Shown one piece after another: positions 19,818 through 30,754 of a DNA stretch of 64,000 nt. The stretch comes from Polynucleobacter sp. Adler-ghost (GTDB lineage: Bacteria; Pseudomonadota; Gammaproteobacteria; Burkholderiales; Burkholderiaceae): assembly GCF_018688495.1 (NCBI RefSeq), contig NZ_CP061320.1, forward strand, positions 1,584,586 through 1,648,585. Direction: 5' to 3'. Made by a program: the position numbers and the translations under genes. Position 1 is the first letter of the stretch; each line of letters starts with the position of its first letter. The notes below the pieces were generated by a model that saw nothing but the letters and a program-made list of their open reading frames with translations, ran no database searches and was not told the origin of the DNA.

Positions 19818-22541
19818 TTAGGCATCGCCAGCTTGATCAGAGTTGGAACCAAGCGCTGGATCGGCGGAAATATCTCCACTTTCACCGTCTTCAACATCAT
19901 CCAAATCATTCTCATCATCAGAATCGCTTTCAGCAATACGCTGCAAGCCAGACAAACGTGTACCTTCATCAACGTTGATCAAAGTGACGCCTTGTGTTGC
20001 GCGCCCCATTTCACGAATCTCTGAAACACGAGTGCGCACCAAAATGCCGCCAGTAGTAATCAGCATAATTTGATCTTCAGGAGATACCAAAGCAGCGGCA
20101 ACGACTTTTCCGTTTCGCTCAGTTGTCTGAATCGCAATCATGCCTTTGGTACCGCGACCATGACGGGTGTATTCACCAATCGGAGTGCGCTTACCAAAAC
20201 CATTTTCTGTTGCAGTGAGTACGCTACTCGGAATTGCGAGACCATTCGCATCAACAACAGCCACTTCGGCACCTTCAGCAGCTTCAGCTGGAGCAACCAA
20301 CATAGCAATTACTTGATGGCCTTCACCCAAGTTCATACCGCGCACACCGCGCGCCGTACGCCCCATTGGACGCACATCATTCTCATCAAAGCGCACTGCT
20401 TTACCAGCATCGGAGAACAACATCACATCATGCTGACCGTCAGTGATCGCTGCACCAACTAAGAAGTCGTTTTCATTTAAATCGACAGCAATAATTCCGG
20501 CCTTACGTGGATTAGAGAAGTCAGACAAACGCGTCTTTTTCACTGTACCCAAGCTTGTTGCCATGAATACGTAATGATCATCTTGATACCCCTTAATCGG
20601 GAGAATCACCGTAATCTTTTCGCCTTCAATCAAGGGGAACATATTCACGATTGGCTTGCCGCGTGAATTACGACTTCCTTGTGGAACTTCCCATACTTTG
20701 AGCCAATACATACGGCCACGATCGGAGAAGCACAAAATGATGTCATGTGTATTCGCAACGAAAAGTGTCTCAATCCAATCTTCGTTCTTGGTAGCTGCAG
20801 CTTGTTTGCCACGACCACCTCGTTTTTGCGCACGGTATTCACTCAGAGGCTGACTCTTCATGTAACCAGTGTTAGAAAGTGTGACCACCATATCTTGCGG
20901 AGTGATCAGGTCCTCTGTGAACAACTCGGTTGCATTCATTTCAATAAATGAACGACGACCAGAGTCACCACCAGCAATACCAAATTCCGCTTGAACTTCT
21001 TTCAACTCGGATTCAATGACTTGAGTGACACGTTCTGGCCTGGCGAGTAAGTCGAGCAAATCCGAAATCTCCGCCATCACATCTTTGTACTCATTCACAA
21101 TCTTGTCTTGCTCAAGGCCAGTCAAACGTTGCAAACGCATCTGTAAAATTTCTTGTGCTTGGCTATCAGACAAACGATACAGGCCAGTAGTTTGCATACC
21201 GTACTCCGGTAACAAACCTTCAGGGCGGTAGGCATTGCGGCCGCCCGGGGTATCCGTCTCCGCACGTGCCAACATCTCGCGCACCATGGAGGAGTCCCAA
21301 GCCTTACTCATCAACTCTTGCTTAGCAACCACTGGGTTTGCAGCAGCTTTAATGATGGCAATAAATTCATCAATATTTGCCAATGCAACTGCCAAACCTT
21401 CTAAGACGTGGCCACGCTCACGCGCCTTGCGCAATTCAAAAATCGTACGACGCGTCACTACTTCGCGACGGTGTTGCAAGAAGTACTCCAGCATTTGCTT
21501 CAGATTCAATAGGCGCGGCTGGTTATCCACCAGGGCCACCATATTCATACCGAAGTTATCTTGCAGTTGAGTGCTCTTATATAAATTATTGAGAACCACT
21601 TCAGGCACTTCACCGCGCTTGAGCTCAATGACTACGCGCATACCTGACTTGTCAGACTCATCTCGGAGATCGGAGATGCCCTCTACTTTTTTCTCATTCA
21701 CCAACTCAGCAATACGCTCGAGCAAGTTCTTTTTATTGACTTGGTATGGCAACTCATCCACGATGATGGCCTGACGAGCGCCCTTGTCGAGATCTTCAAA
21801 GTGGGTCTTTGCGCGCATCACCACACGGCCACGGCCAGTGCGATAGCCCTCACGAACCCCTTGAACACCATAAATAATTCCGGCAGTTGGGAAATCCGGG
21901 GCAGGAATGATCTCAATCAACTCATCAATCGAGCATTCTGGGTTGTGCAATACGTGTAAACAGGCTGTAACTACCTCATCCAGGTTATGAGGAGGGATAT
22001 TGGTCGCCATACCCACGGCAATGCCAGAACTGCCGTTAATCAGCAAATTAGGCACTTTTGCAGGAAGGATCAGGGGCTCTTTCTCGCTACCGTCGTAATT
22101 TGGCCCGAAATCCACGGTTTCCTTGTCCAAATCGGCCAATAACTCATGGGCAATCTTACGAAGACGGATCTCGGTATAACGCATTGCAGCAGCGTTATCA
22201 CCGTCTACGGAGCCAAAGTTGCCCTGTCCGTCAACCAGCATATAGCGCAGAGAGAAGTCCTGGGCCATGCGAACAATGGTGTCATAGACCGCAGAATCGC
22301 CATGTGGATGGTATTTACCGATCACATCGCCAACTATACGGGCAGATTTTTTGTAAGCGCGGTTCCAATCGTTGTTTAATTCATACATCGCGAATAAGAC
22401 CCGGCGATGAACCGGTTTGAGGCCGTCACGTACGTCTGGCAGGGCTCTGCCGACAATGACGCTCATTGCGTAGTCCAAATAGGACCGCCGCATTTCGTCT
22501 TCTAGGGATATTGGTAGTGTTTCTTTAGCGGCTTGTTCCAT
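19818..22541 (-). CDS. gyrA: DNA gyrase subunit A
   Basis: 907 residues. The quinolone-resistance region [19 protein letters not shown] carries S83 and D87 exactly at E. coli numbering, i.e. the sensitive wild-type state, and the DNA-cleaving tyrosine is Y122 in [10 protein letters not shown]. The C-terminal beta-pinwheel follows, with the GyrA-box QKRGGRGK, and the tail ends in an acidic stretch (many Asp and Glu). Introduces negative supercoils with GyrB. Divergent from the OmpA gene over 160 bp. Confidence 0.98.
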   Translation of the reverse strand: MEQAAKETLPISLEDEMRRSYLDYAMSVIVGRALPDVRDGLKPVHRRVLFAMYELNNDWNRAYKKSARIVGDVIGKYHPHGDSAVYDTIVRMAQDFSLRYMLVDGQGNFGSVDGDNAAAMRYTEIRLRKIAHELLADLDKETVDFGPNYDGSEKEPLILPAKVPNLLINGSSGIAVGMATNIPPHNLDEVVTACLHVLHNPECSIDELIEIIPAPDFPTAGIIYGVQGVREGYRTGRGRVVMRAKTHFEDLDKGARQAIIVDELPYQVNKKNLLERIAELVNEKKVEGISDLRDESDKSGMRVVIELKRGEVPEVVLNNLYKSTQLQDNFGMNMVALVDNQPRLLNLKQMLEYFLQHRREVVTRRTIFELRKARERGHVLEGLAVALANIDEFIAIIKAAANPVVAKQELMSKAWDSSMVREMLARAETDTPGGRNAYRPEGLLPEYGMQTTGLYRLSDSQAQEILQMRLQRLTGLEQDKIVNEYKDVMAEISDLLDLLARPERVTQVIESELKEVQAEFGIAGGDSGRRSFIEMNATELFTEDLITPQDMVVTLSNTGYMKSQPLSEYRAQKRGGRGKQAAATKNEDWIETLFVANTHDIILCFSDRGRMYWLKVWEVPQGSRNSRGKPIVNMFPLIEGEKITVILPIKGYQDDHYVFMATSLGTVKKTRLSDFSNPRKAGIIAVDLNENDFLVGAAITDGQHDVMLFSDAGKAVRFDENDVRPMGRTARGVRGMNLGEGHQVIAMLVAPAEAAEGAEVAVVDANGLAIPSSVLTATENGFGKRTPIGEYTRHGRGTKGMIAIQTTERNGKVVAAALVSPEDQIMLITTGGILVRTRVSEIREMGRATQGVTLINVDEGTRLSGLQRIAESDSDDENDLDDVEDGESGDISADPALGSNSDQAGDA

Positions 22542-22701
22542 TTAGAAATAATATCATTTTGATGACTGATAGCCCCTATGCTAAGATTCTGTCAGTTTGT
22601 ACGAAATTGAGATGTGTCGCTTTGCGGTTTTTTGCTTCAAAGTAGGGCGAATTACATTTAAGTTTGACTTTAATTAAAAAAGAGATTTTTGAGGACTAAA
22701 A

Positions 22702-23283
22702 ATGAACAAAACCCTAAAACTGGTACTTGCTGGCGTAATCACTGTTGCTGCTACTGCTACTTCCGCTCAAAACGTTGACAACTGGGTCAACTCAACCGGT
22801 ATTACTTGGAAAAACGGCGACGGCACATTGTGCTGGCGTGACAACAGCTGGACTCCTGCAACTGCAGCTAAAGGTTGCGATGGTTTCTTGGCTCCTAGGG
22901 CTGCTGCTACATCTGGCGTAAGCCAAAGCAAGATCACTTTGCAAGCTGACACACTCTATGACTTCGACAAAGCAACATTGAAGGCAGAAGGTCAAGCAAC
23001 TTTAGACAAAATCGCTAAAGATTTAAGCAAAATCAAATTAGAAGTAATTATTGCTGTTGGTAACACTGATAGCGTTGGTACTGATGCTTACAACATGGCT
23101 CTCGGCCAGCGTCGTGCTCAGTCAGTTAAAGCTTACTTAGTAAGCAAAGGTGTTGACGGTAGCCGTATTTACACAGAATCAAAAGGCAAGAGCAATCCAG
23201 TTGCAAGCAATGCAACTGCTGAAGGCCGCGCTAAGAACCGCCGCACCGACATCGAAGTTGTTGGTACAGCTGCAGTTAAGTAA
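22702..23283 (+). CDS. OmpA-family outer-membrane/peptidoglycan-binding protein
   Basis: 193 residues. A signal peptide (1-22, ending TSAQ) is followed by a short segment with two cysteines (CWRDNSW, KGCDGF) and then the OmpA C-terminal domain, with YDFDKATLKAEGQATLDKIA, DSVGTDAYNMALGQRRAQSVKAYL and RAKNRRTDIEVV. There is no N-terminal beta barrel, so it is the short class that anchors the outer membrane to peptidoglycan. A Shine-Dalgarno GAGG sits 8 nt before the ATG, and a strong terminator follows, consistent with a single highly expressed gene. Confidence 0.92.
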   Translation: MNKTLKLVLAGVITVAATATSAQNVDNWVNSTGITWKNGDGTLCWRDNSWTPATAAKGCDGFLAPRAAATSGVSQSKITLQADTLYDFDKATLKAEGQATLDKIAKDLSKIKLEVIIAVGNTDSVGTDAYNMALGQRRAQSVKAYLVSKGVDGSRIYTESKGKSNPVASNATAEGRAKNRRTDIEVVGTAAVK

Positions 23284-23297
23284 TTCTTTTTACTTGT

Positions 23298-23326
23298 AAA
23301 AAAGCCCGGTTCTGCCGGGCTTTTTT
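23298..23326 (+). terminator. Rho-independent terminator of the OmpA gene
   Basis: AAAAAAGCCCGG and CCGGGCTTTTTT form a 12-bp inverted repeat with a 5-nt loop and a T run, 14 bp after the stop codon. A and T runs on both sides make it symmetrical. Confidence 0.95.
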
Positions 23327-23383
23327 ATTTCCGCTATATTCGTAATTCACTTACCTCAACGCGCTTCCTGCGCTTTTATTCCT

Positions 23384-24073
23384 ATGAACGTCGATCAATC
23401 TGAAATCGCCAAATTTAGTGCCCTAGCCCATCGCTGGTGGGATCCCCACAGCGAATTCAAGCCTCTGCATGCCATTAACCCCCTGCGCCTGAATTGGATC
23501 AAGTCTTTTGTTGACCTTCAAGGCAAGAAGGTTCTGGATGTCGGTTGTGGTGGCGGAATTCTGGCGGAGTCAATTGCGCAGTCAGGGGCTGATACCTGTG
23601 GCATCGACCTATCCGAAAAAGCCCTCAAAGTCGCTGAGTTACATGCACTAGAGGTGGGCGCCACCCTCAAATACCGCTCCATTTCAGCTGAAGCACTAGC
23701 CGAGGAAGAGCCAGAACAGTACGACGTTGTGACCTGCATGGAGATGCTCGAGCATGTTCCAGACCCAGCCTCTGTGGTTCGAGCTTGTGCAAATCTCTGC
23801 AAGCCAGGCGGCACCCTCTTTTTTAGTACCCTGAACCGCAACCCTAAGTCTTACTTATTTGCCATTATTGGCGCTGAATACATCCTGCGACTACTCCCCA
23901 AGGGCACTCACGAATACGCCAAATTCATCAAACCCTCTGAATTAGTTGCATTTACTCGTCACGCCGGATTAGACATGCTCGGCATGAAGGGAATGACATA
24001 CAACCCCATCACTCAGGTCTATAGCCTTGGTGATGATGTTGATGTGAACTATATGATTGCCGTGCGTAAATGA
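23384..24073 (+). CDS. ubiG: Ubiquinone biosynthesis O-methyltransferase
   Basis: 229 residues. N-terminus [30 protein letters not shown] is diagnostic of UbiG; the SAM motif is [14 protein letters not shown], and [11 protein letters not shown] is motif post-II. Performs both O-methylations in ubiquinone synthesis. The gph start overlaps its stop by 4 bp (ATGA), an arrangement shared with other Burkholderiales. Confidence 0.96.
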   Translation: MNVDQSEIAKFSALAHRWWDPHSEFKPLHAINPLRLNWIKSFVDLQGKKVLDVGCGGGILAESIAQSGADTCGIDLSEKALKVAELHALEVGATLKYRSISAEALAEEEPEQYDVVTCMEMLEHVPDPASVVRACANLCKPGGTLFFSTLNRNPKSYLFAIIGAEYILRLLPKGTHEYAKFIKPSELVAFTRHAGLDMLGMKGMTYNPITQVYSLGDDVDVNYMIAVRK

Positions 24074-24747
24074 GTAGCAGGTTAGTAAGTCCTTACAAGG
24101 GCATCTTTTTTGATCTAGATGGCACCCTTGCTGACACAGCTCCAGACCTTGTTGCAGCCGCAAACCAGCTCCTCATCGCACGCAATCTTCCACCCATGCA
24201 ATATGAGGTATTGCGTCCCCGTGCTTCTGCAGGGGCTCGTGGACTGATTAGAGGAGCATTTGGGATTGAGACCGATCACCCGGATTTCATTCCACTTCGA
24301 GATGAGTTTTTCTCAAACTATGAAAAAGCGCTCATGGTCAATAGTGTCATTTTTGATGGTATCGATCACTTGCTTAATCAATTGGATGGCGCAAAACTAC
24401 CTTGGGGCATTGTTACCAATAAAAGCGAGCGCTTTACCAATCCCTTAACTGAGTTAATGGGCTTGAGACAAAGAGCAGTATCAACAGTTTCTGGCGATAC
24501 CACTCCTCACTCAAAACCCCATCCTGAGCCCATCTTGCACGCAGCTAGACTCGCCAATGTAGACCCGACCAAATCGGTATATGTCGGCGATGACATCAGA
24601 GACATCGTGGCAGGCAAGGCAGCGGGTATGAAGACGATTGCAGCAGCCTATGGATATTGTGGCTGTGAGGAGCCTCCAGAGGCCTGGGGTGCGGATTATC
24701 TCGTGCACCACCCAAAAGAACTCCTGGAAATCATCTTCCCGCAGTAG
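24070..24747 (+). CDS. gph: Phosphoglycolate phosphatase (HAD superfamily)
   Basis: 225 residues. HAD motif [15 protein letters not shown] (nucleophile Asp near residue 16), motif [10 protein letters not shown], lysine in [10 protein letters not shown], and motif [14 protein letters not shown]. Dephosphorylates 2-phosphoglycolate, for example from DNA repair; HAD enzymes of this group may take related sugar phosphates. Coupled to ubiG by a 4-bp overlap. Confidence 0.9.
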   Translation: MSSRLVSPYKGIFFDLDGTLADTAPDLVAAANQLLIARNLPPMQYEVLRPRASAGARGLIRGAFGIETDHPDFIPLRDEFFSNYEKALMVNSVIFDGIDHLLNQLDGAKLPWGIVTNKSERFTNPLTELMGLRQRAVSTVSGDTTPHSKPHPEPILHAARLANVDPTKSVYVGDDIRDIVAGKAAGMKTIAAAYGYCGCEEPPEAWGADYLVHHPKELLEIIFPQ

Positions 24748-24816
24748 GGAGATAAAAAGATAACAAGCAATTTAGGGGTAAGCACCTTAAAATAGAGTTT
24801 CCTATGCAAGAACTCC

Positions 24817-25175
24817 GGGGTCGACATGGTTTCGACGTGGATTACAAAGCATCAAGGGCATACCGAGGACCCGTTATCTCGTAAATCAATGGGAATGTAA
24901 TAACTGCAAACGACGAACGTTTCGCACTAGCCGCTTAATTGCGGTTGCCCCTGAACTGATTCTCTCTTGGGTCAGCTAGCGAAAGCTAGATCAGGGTCAT
25001 TTACAAGAGATAAGATCATTTCATGTCACGGGGAATGATTCGAAAACTTAGTGAATCGCCAGCGTGGAACATGTCAGTCTGTGACTAGCTAGCTAAATTA
25101 AATGATATGACTAAGTATGTAGAACTTGTTGTAGAGGATTTGCGGACGCGGGTTCGATTCCCGCCGACTCCACCA
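24817..25175 (+). ncRNA. ssrA: Transfer-messenger RNA
   Basis: The 5' end GGGGTCG (24817-24823) pairs with CGACTCC just before the encoded ACCA-type 3' end (25164-25175), giving a 7-bp acceptor stem; the T arm has GGTTCGATTCC. The tag reading frame runs 24906-24935 and encodes ANDERFALAA, followed by TAA (24936-24938). tmRNA rescues stalled ribosomes with SmpB and tags the nascent chain for ClpXP. Continuous one-piece form, not permuted. Around 359 nt. The tag and the 5' domain are of the betaproteobacterial type. Confidence 0.97.
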
Positions 25176-25191
25176 TTTTGAAGTATGTAAC

Positions 25192-25241
25192 AGACTAACG
25201 CCACCTACTAGGGTGGCGTTAGTCTTTGTTTCTATTTTTTC
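25192..25241 (+). terminator. Terminator of tmRNA
   Basis: A perfect 14-bp stem (25192-25205 with 25212-25225) with a 6-nt loop, followed by a T-rich tail that includes a run of six T at 25235-25240. It lies 16 bp after the tmRNA 3' end and is convergent with the dehydratase gene. Confidence 0.92.
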
Positions 25242-25256
25242 TTCGTGTTGATTGAT

Positions 25257-27008
25257 TTAACGCTTTGGTGTTTTACCCACCATCTTCACTGCTCTCAAGA
25301 AATCAAAGTCAACGCCCTTGTCTGCTTGCGTAACAGTATCTAAGAATAGTTTGAGATAGCCACGCTCTGCAGTGGGCTCTATTACTGGATTCTCTTTTGC
25401 ACGCTTGGCTAACTCTTCCTCAGAGACCAACAAACTAATCTCTCGATTCTTCACACTCAAGCGAATACGATCACCATTGTTTACAAATGCCAGCGGCCCA
25501 CCTACTGCGGCCTCTGGAGTCACGTGTAACACAATGGTTCCGAACGCTGTACCACTCATGCGTCCATCAGAAATTCGCACAATATCTTTTACGCCAGCAC
25601 GAGCAAGCTTCATTGGAATCGGAATATACCCAGCCTCAGGCATACCAGGTGCGCCTTTCGGGCCAATATTCTTCAGTACCAAAATATCATCTGCCGTCAC
25701 ATCTAAGTCTGGACTATCAATACGATTGGCAAGGTCTTCACTGTTTTCAAAAACAACAGCGCGACCCTCATGCTCCATGAGTTTTTCATTAGCTGCTGAT
25801 TGTTTAATGATGGCACCGCCGGGCGCTAAGTTGCCATGCAAGACCGCAATACTGCCACGTGGATAAATCGGATTATCGAACTTGCGCACTACCTCTTGCT
25901 TAAAGCTTGGCGGGGCTGCATCAATCTCTTCACCTAAAGTGCGACCCGTTACCGTCATGGCATCTAATTTTAATAAAGGCTTAAGCTCACGTAGCAGCGT
26001 GGTCATACCACCAGCATCATGGAAGTTCTCCATGTAGTGATCACCAGAGGGCTTCAAATCCACCAGTACTGGCGTCTCATCACCCATCTTATCGAGCGCA
26101 TCCAAGTCAATCTCTAGGCCCATGCGACCAGCGATAGCAGCTAAATGTACGATGCCATTAGTCGAGCCGCCAATCGCTAATAAAACACGCATCGCGTTTT
26201 CAAAAGCATCTGCTGTTAATACCTTATCAATCGTTAAGCCATCTTTTGCCATTTGAACAGCACGAGTACCAGTCTCTTCTGCAATCCGTATGCGATCCGC
26301 AGTGACTGCAGGTGGTGTTGCTCCACCAGGAACAGTCATGCCGAGGGCTTCAGAGATGCAGGCCATCGTACTAGCAGTGCCCATCACTGAGCAGGTCCCT
26401 ACACTAGCTACCAATTGGTCATTCACTTCATCTTTTTCAGCTTCATCAATTTCGCCAGCGCGGAATTTTCCCCAATAACGACGACAGTCAGTGCATGCAC
26501 CCACACGCTCACTTCGATGAGAGCCTGTCAACATCGAACCCGTGATCAACTGAATTGCCGGGAGACCCGCAGAAGCAGCGCCCATCATTTGCGCCGGTAC
26601 AGTTTTATCGCAACCACCAATCATCACCACCGCATCCATTGGCTGAGCCCGCAACATCTCTTCCGTATCCATTGACATCAGGTTACGCAAATACATACTA
26701 GTAGGAGCGGCAAAGCTTTCATGAATCGAGATGGTGGGGAAATCCATCGGTAGGCCACCAGCCAACATCACGCCACGTTTTACAGCCTCAATCAGTTGCG
26801 GCATGTTCCCGTGACAGGGGTTATAAGCACTGCCAGTATTAATAATGCCAATGACGGGGCGATCTAAGGCGCTATTGGTGTAGCCAGCGCCCTTAATAAA
26901 TGCCTTACGCAAAAACAAGGAGAAGCCTTTATCGCCATAACTGGTTAAGCCCTTACGCAAGCCACTTTCTGTAGGCTGCTTTTTTTCTTGATTAGCATTA
27001 CTTGTCAT
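25257..27008 (-). CDS. IlvD/Edd-family dehydratase, probably acting on a sugar acid
   Basis: 583 residues, with three cysteines placed to hold the Fe-S cluster: C65 (NPCHGN), C133 (GGCDKT) and C206 (GTCSVMG). The segment ACTDCRRYWGKFRAGEID (about 171-188) is typical of the pentonate/hexonate branch (arabinonate, xylonate and galactonate dehydratases), not of branched-chain IlvD, which makes dihydroxy-acid dehydratase a likely mis-call. It would convert an aldonic acid to its 2-keto-3-deoxy form. The next gene on the strand is a Bug receptor, in keeping with uptake of an organic acid. Confidence 0.82.
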   Translation of the reverse strand: MTSNANQEKKQPTESGLRKGLTSYGDKGFSLFLRKAFIKGAGYTNSALDRPVIGIINTGSAYNPCHGNMPQLIEAVKRGVMLAGGLPMDFPTISIHESFAAPTSMYLRNLMSMDTEEMLRAQPMDAVVMIGGCDKTVPAQMMGAASAGLPAIQLITGSMLTGSHRSERVGACTDCRRYWGKFRAGEIDEAEKDEVNDQLVASVGTCSVMGTASTMACISEALGMTVPGGATPPAVTADRIRIAEETGTRAVQMAKDGLTIDKVLTADAFENAMRVLLAIGGSTNGIVHLAAIAGRMGLEIDLDALDKMGDETPVLVDLKPSGDHYMENFHDAGGMTTLLRELKPLLKLDAMTVTGRTLGEEIDAAPPSFKQEVVRKFDNPIYPRGSIAVLHGNLAPGGAIIKQSAANEKLMEHEGRAVVFENSEDLANRIDSPDLDVTADDILVLKNIGPKGAPGMPEAGYIPIPMKLARAGVKDIVRISDGRMSGTAFGTIVLHVTPEAAVGGPLAFVNNGDRIRLSVKNREISLLVSEEELAKRAKENPVIEPTAERGYLKLFLDTVTQADKGVDFDFLRAVKMVGKTPKR

Positions 27009-27040
27009 AAATCATTCTTTAACTTAAAAATAAATGGTGC

Positions 27041-28030
27041 TTACTCAGCTTTGATATCAGCTTCTCTAATAACTTTTTCCCAACGCTTGACTTCAGCAGC
27101 TAGCAACTCGGCTGATTTCTTAGGCTTGGATGGTGCTGCAGCATAAACGCCCTGCTTTAGGAACGCTTCCTTCACCTCAGGATTGAGTAATAGTTTAGCG
27201 ATAGCGCTATTCAACTGATCAACGATAGACATGGGTGTACCGACTGGCGCCAAAACACCAAAGGTAGAACTCACTTCCAGTGCAGGCATACCAGATTCAG
27301 CAGTCGTAGGAACATCAGGCAGCATCGAAATGCGTTTTGCCGTTGTCACCGCTAAGGGACGCAATTGCCCAGCATTGATAAACGGTAATGCAGCTGGAAC
27401 AGTTTCTACCATCATGTTGACTTGTCCTGCAACTAAATCGGTCATAGCTGGACCACTACCCTTGTAGGGCACATGCGTGATTTTGAGACCCGCTTCTTTT
27501 TGAAAAATTTCTGCACCCATTCGCTGCGGTGCGCCTGCACCAGAGGAGGCGTAATTTAATTTATCTGGATTGGCTTTTGCGTAATCTACCAAGCCCTTTA
27601 AGGTTCTTACAGGAACATTGGGGTTAACTACCACCACCAAAGGTACTGAACCCACAATCATGACTGGAGTGAAATCCTTCAGAAGATCGTAACGAAGCTT
27701 GCCCTTTTCAAGCGTAGCCATAGTGGAATGTGAGGTGACTGCGCCCATTAGCAAGGTATAACCATCTGGATTAGCCTTAGCTACCGCTTCTGCACCGATA
27801 TTGCCACCAGCTCCACCGCGATTCTCAACCAATACTTGCTGACCCAAAGATTCGCCTAAATTCTTAGCTAGAATTCGTCCAATCACATCAGTAGCTCCAC
27901 CAGGAGGATAGGGCACGATGAGTTTGATTGGCCTGTCCGGATAAGCGGCATGCACCAAACCAGAAAAACTCAGGATGAGCGTTGCCTGGGCAATAGAACG
28001 GCAAAGCTTACCTAATTGAAAAGTGATCAT
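27041..28030 (-). CDS. Bug-family periplasmic solute-binding receptor
   Basis: 329 residues. Signal peptide 1-28 (ends VHAAYP), then the family start PDRPIKLIVPYPPGGATDVIGR, ENRGGAGGNIGAEAVAKANPDGYTLLM and HVPYKGSGPAMTDLVAGQVNMM. Bug proteins (TctC-type) bind carboxylates and feed tripartite tricarboxylate transporters. No tctA/tctB permease gene is near. A strong GGAGAC site precedes the ATG. Its gene lies upstream of the IlvD/Edd dehydratase (32-bp gap), so the ligand may be that enzyme's sugar acid; this is inference. Confidence 0.93.
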   Translation of the reverse strand: MITFQLGKLCRSIAQATLILSFSGLVHAAYPDRPIKLIVPYPPGGATDVIGRILAKNLGESLGQQVLVENRGGAGGNIGAEAVAKANPDGYTLLMGAVTSHSTMATLEKGKLRYDLLKDFTPVMIVGSVPLVVVVNPNVPVRTLKGLVDYAKANPDKLNYASSGAGAPQRMGAEIFQKEAGLKITHVPYKGSGPAMTDLVAGQVNMMVETVPAALPFINAGQLRPLAVTTAKRISMLPDVPTTAESGMPALEVSSTFGVLAPVGTPMSIVDQLNSAIAKLLLNPEVKEAFLKQGVYAAAPSKPKKSAELLAAEVKRWEKVIREADIKAE

Positions 28031-28139
28031 TTTTGTCTCCGTGTCACAGTTTTATATTTATGCTCTCAATATACTAAACTTTGTCACCACATCCATTTAA
28101 GCTTACTGAGTTCAATTCCACATCTTGCCAAGGACCGCT

Positions 28140-28562
28140 ATGTCAAATATTCAACCTTTTCACCTGGCTTTTCCCGTAGATAACCTGGAAGCAGCTCGCA
28201 CTTTTTACGGTAGCACCTTAGGTTGCGCGGAAGGTCGCAGCTCTGATGAATGGATTGATTTTGACTTCTTTGGACACCAATTAGTTGCCCACCTAGCACC
28301 TGAAGAATGCAATCATGCAGCCTCAAATGAGGTTGACGGACATCAAGTTCCCGTAAAACACTTTGGGGTGGTGCTGACAATGCCAGATTGGCATGCATTG
28401 GCGGATAGATTAAGCAGCAGTGGCATGAAATTCATCATCGAGCCACAGATTCGCTTTAAAGGAAAAGTGGGTGAGCAGGCTACCATGTTCTTTCTCGATC
28501 CTGCCGGTAATGCCTTGGAGTTCAAGGCATTTGAGGATCCCAGCCAGCTATTTGCTAAATAA
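28140..28562 (+). CDS. VOC/glyoxalase-fold protein
   Basis: 140 residues from the ATG at 28140, which has AAGGAC 5 nt upstream; an earlier TTG at 28125 is less likely. Two beta-alpha-beta-beta-beta modules: [23 protein letters not shown] and [20 protein letters not shown], ending [17 protein letters not shown] with the usual metal-ligand glutamate. The superfamily includes glyoxalase I, extradiol dioxygenases and fosfomycin-resistance proteins. The substrate is not readable. Stands alone, divergent from the Bug gene. Confidence 0.82.
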   Translation: MSNIQPFHLAFPVDNLEAARTFYGSTLGCAEGRSSDEWIDFDFFGHQLVAHLAPEECNHAASNEVDGHQVPVKHFGVVLTMPDWHALADRLSSSGMKFIIEPQIRFKGKVGEQATMFFLDPAGNALEFKAFEDPSQLFAK

Positions 28563-28603
28563 TTGGCTGAGATAGAAAAACTGAGTACAAGTTATCTACT
28601 ACA

Positions 28604-30667
28604 TCAGAAGAACTGGTAACTCATTCCCGCCTGAAAATTGATGGGTGCGCCAGCAAAAATCCCGTCAGGACTTCTGCTGGAAATATAACGCCTGTTCAAC
28701 AAGTTGTTCACCACACCAAATACTTTCAAACTTTTATTGATCGCATAATTTGCACTCCAATTCATAGTGGTGATGGCAGGGATTTCTCCTAGAGTACCAA
28801 TGGAGTTTGGCAAAGCAGTATTTGCTGAATCAGCAAATTGAGGTGATAAGTAATTTAGACTGACTAAGGTGTTGAGGCCATTTTTCTGATAACTGACACC
28901 CAAATTCGATACCAATTCTGACGTGTATGGGATACGGTTTCCGTCTCTCCCCATAGATGAGTTGCCAACGAATTTAGCAACTGGAATATAAGTCAGATTT
29001 CCACTCAGACCCCATCCAGATTCAAATCCATACCCTAAAGATAATTCCATACCCTGATGCAAGCTCTTACCGCCGTTAGCTTTGCTAATACCCGCAGCAA
29101 GACTTTGATTAACAATTTGATTGCTAAAGTTCATGCTAAATATCGCCGCATCATAGCTAAAGCCATGATTGACACCCCGTAGACCAAACTCAAAATTGGT
29201 TGATCTCTCAGGGTCCAATTGCTGATCCACACCCTTTTCACTAATGGCTGTTGCTAATTGAGCGGGCGCAAATCCTTTATATACGCTCGAATAAAGCTGT
29301 AATTCTGGAATCAGTTGCCAGCTTGCTCCAATTTGTGGAACGGTTTCTAAATTCTTGGCACTCCCTGATTTTTCAGTTAGTACATTATTTCGAGACTGGT
29401 TATAGCTTTCAACACGCACCCCAGGAGTAACTGCAAAGTCTTTTGATAGCAAAAATCTATTTTGCGCAAAGAGAGCTACTGAATTGGCTTTATTTTCTTC
29501 ATGCCCGGACACTCTTCCAGACTTCGCTAAGCTTCGCGATGCCACCAACTGATTTGATTGCGTCTCAGTATGTAAGCGTAGTCCGAATTCAAACTCATTA
29601 CTCATGCCCATTGCCTCATAGGCATGAGTCATTCGAGAATCTACTCCAAGCATTTGAAATTCACGATTTCGCCCAAACATACAATCATTATCACCATTGC
29701 ACGGAGTAAAACTCGTTTTATCCGAAGTACGACCACTGACGACTTGACGCCAGTAATCTCGATCTAAGCGACTCCAGTACAGCAATGTGTTCAGTTTTGT
29801 CCCAGTGCCGAGCTCCCAAGAGTGATTCAGGTCAACGGCATTTCTCTGTGTAACAAAATAATCATTGGGAGCAGGATTTCCTGAAATTCGGGCGTCATAT
29901 TGATTTGGTCTCAAGCCGACATAGGAGGTATTAATATTGTTGTCATAGTGGGTATATTTAAGGCTAAGCCATTGATTTTGATCAATCGCTACCCCGCCCT
30001 TAAAAAGAATGTCGTACATCTTAAAACCATTGCCTTGGTATCCATCACTCTCAGACTTAATGATGTTGATACCTGCGATAGCTCCATTGCTTTCCGACTT
30101 TCCGCCGGCCTCAATTTGAGCAAATTGATAACCATAATTACCTGCTTTACCGGAAAGCTTAAAGCCCTCCTCTGGAGTCTTAGTTAGATAATTAATAACC
30201 CCACCAATATTAGACGGGCCATATTGCAAGCCTGATGCCCCCTTTAATACTTCAATGCCGCTCATACGATCCACAGGTGGACTGTAATAAGAGGCGCTAG
30301 AAATAAATAGGCTTGGATGAATAGGTGCCCCATCCTCTAGTAATAGCACTTTCTGACTACGACTGGGATTGAGTCCTCGAATACCAATATTCGGAATGGA
30401 GCCTAAACCACCTTCATCACCTCGGATGTTAATACCCGGAATAGTCTTAAGAGCATCTTGAATAGACAGGGGCTGAAGTAAATCCAACTGCTTTTGATTA
30501 ATCACATCGACCGTACCTGGAATTTTCGAACGCGCATTTTCCTCGCTGCCGACAATATCTATTCTTGGTAAATCTATTTCCTTAGCCTGAATACCTGAGC
30601 TTAAGGAACACCCGCAAACTAAGGCCAAGCGTAAAGCCCAAGCCAATTTTTTCTGCTTCATATGCAA
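28604..30667 (-). CDS. TonB-dependent outer-membrane receptor, FecA type
   Basis: 687 residues. Signal peptide to about 28 (SSGIQAKE), a TonB-box-like stretch LPRIDIVGS directly after it, then a plug domain (about 45-190) with SIQDALKTIPGINIRGDEGG, NIGIRGLNPSRSQKVLLLEDGAPI and QYGPSNIGGVINYLTKTP, and a C-terminal 22-strand barrel ending in phenylalanine. The GLNPSRS...LLLEDGAP wording is closest to ferric citrate receptors, but there is no N-terminal signalling domain, so no FecIR control. It is last in a Fur-box operon with tonB and hemP; a heme ligand is therefore also possible. Confidence 0.9.
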   Translation of the reverse strand: MHMKQKKLAWALRLALVCGCSLSSGIQAKEIDLPRIDIVGSEENARSKIPGTVDVINQKQLDLLQPLSIQDALKTIPGINIRGDEGGLGSIPNIGIRGLNPSRSQKVLLLEDGAPIHPSLFISSASYYSPPVDRMSGIEVLKGASGLQYGPSNIGGVINYLTKTPEEGFKLSGKAGNYGYQFAQIEAGGKSESNGAIAGINIIKSESDGYQGNGFKMYDILFKGGVAIDQNQWLSLKYTHYDNNINTSYVGLRPNQYDARISGNPAPNDYFVTQRNAVDLNHSWELGTGTKLNTLLYWSRLDRDYWRQVVSGRTSDKTSFTPCNGDNDCMFGRNREFQMLGVDSRMTHAYEAMGMSNEFEFGLRLHTETQSNQLVASRSLAKSGRVSGHEENKANSVALFAQNRFLLSKDFAVTPGVRVESYNQSRNNVLTEKSGSAKNLETVPQIGASWQLIPELQLYSSVYKGFAPAQLATAISEKGVDQQLDPERSTNFEFGLRGVNHGFSYDAAIFSMNFSNQIVNQSLAAGISKANGGKSLHQGMELSLGYGFESGWGLSGNLTYIPVAKFVGNSSMGRDGNRIPYTSELVSNLGVSYQKNGLNTLVSLNYLSPQFADSANTALPNSIGTLGEIPAITTMNWSANYAINKSLKVFGVVNNLLNRRYISSRSPDGIFAGAPINFQAGMSYQFF

Positions 30668-30754
30668 TCTCCAGAGATAAAAACATCCAATCGCTGGCTA
30701 ATCGCATATCAAAATACTTTTGCTGGCTAATAAATTAGGCTAATTAGCCCATCA

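Noticed and set aside
22058..22420. 120-codon frame antisense to gyrA
   Set aside because: Shadow of the highly conserved gyrA reading frame.
22542..22701. Specific promoter elements in the gyrA/ompA divergent region
   Set aside because: The 160 bp must hold both promoters, and a TTGACT occurs near 22660, but no convincing pair of -35/-10 boxes could be assigned.
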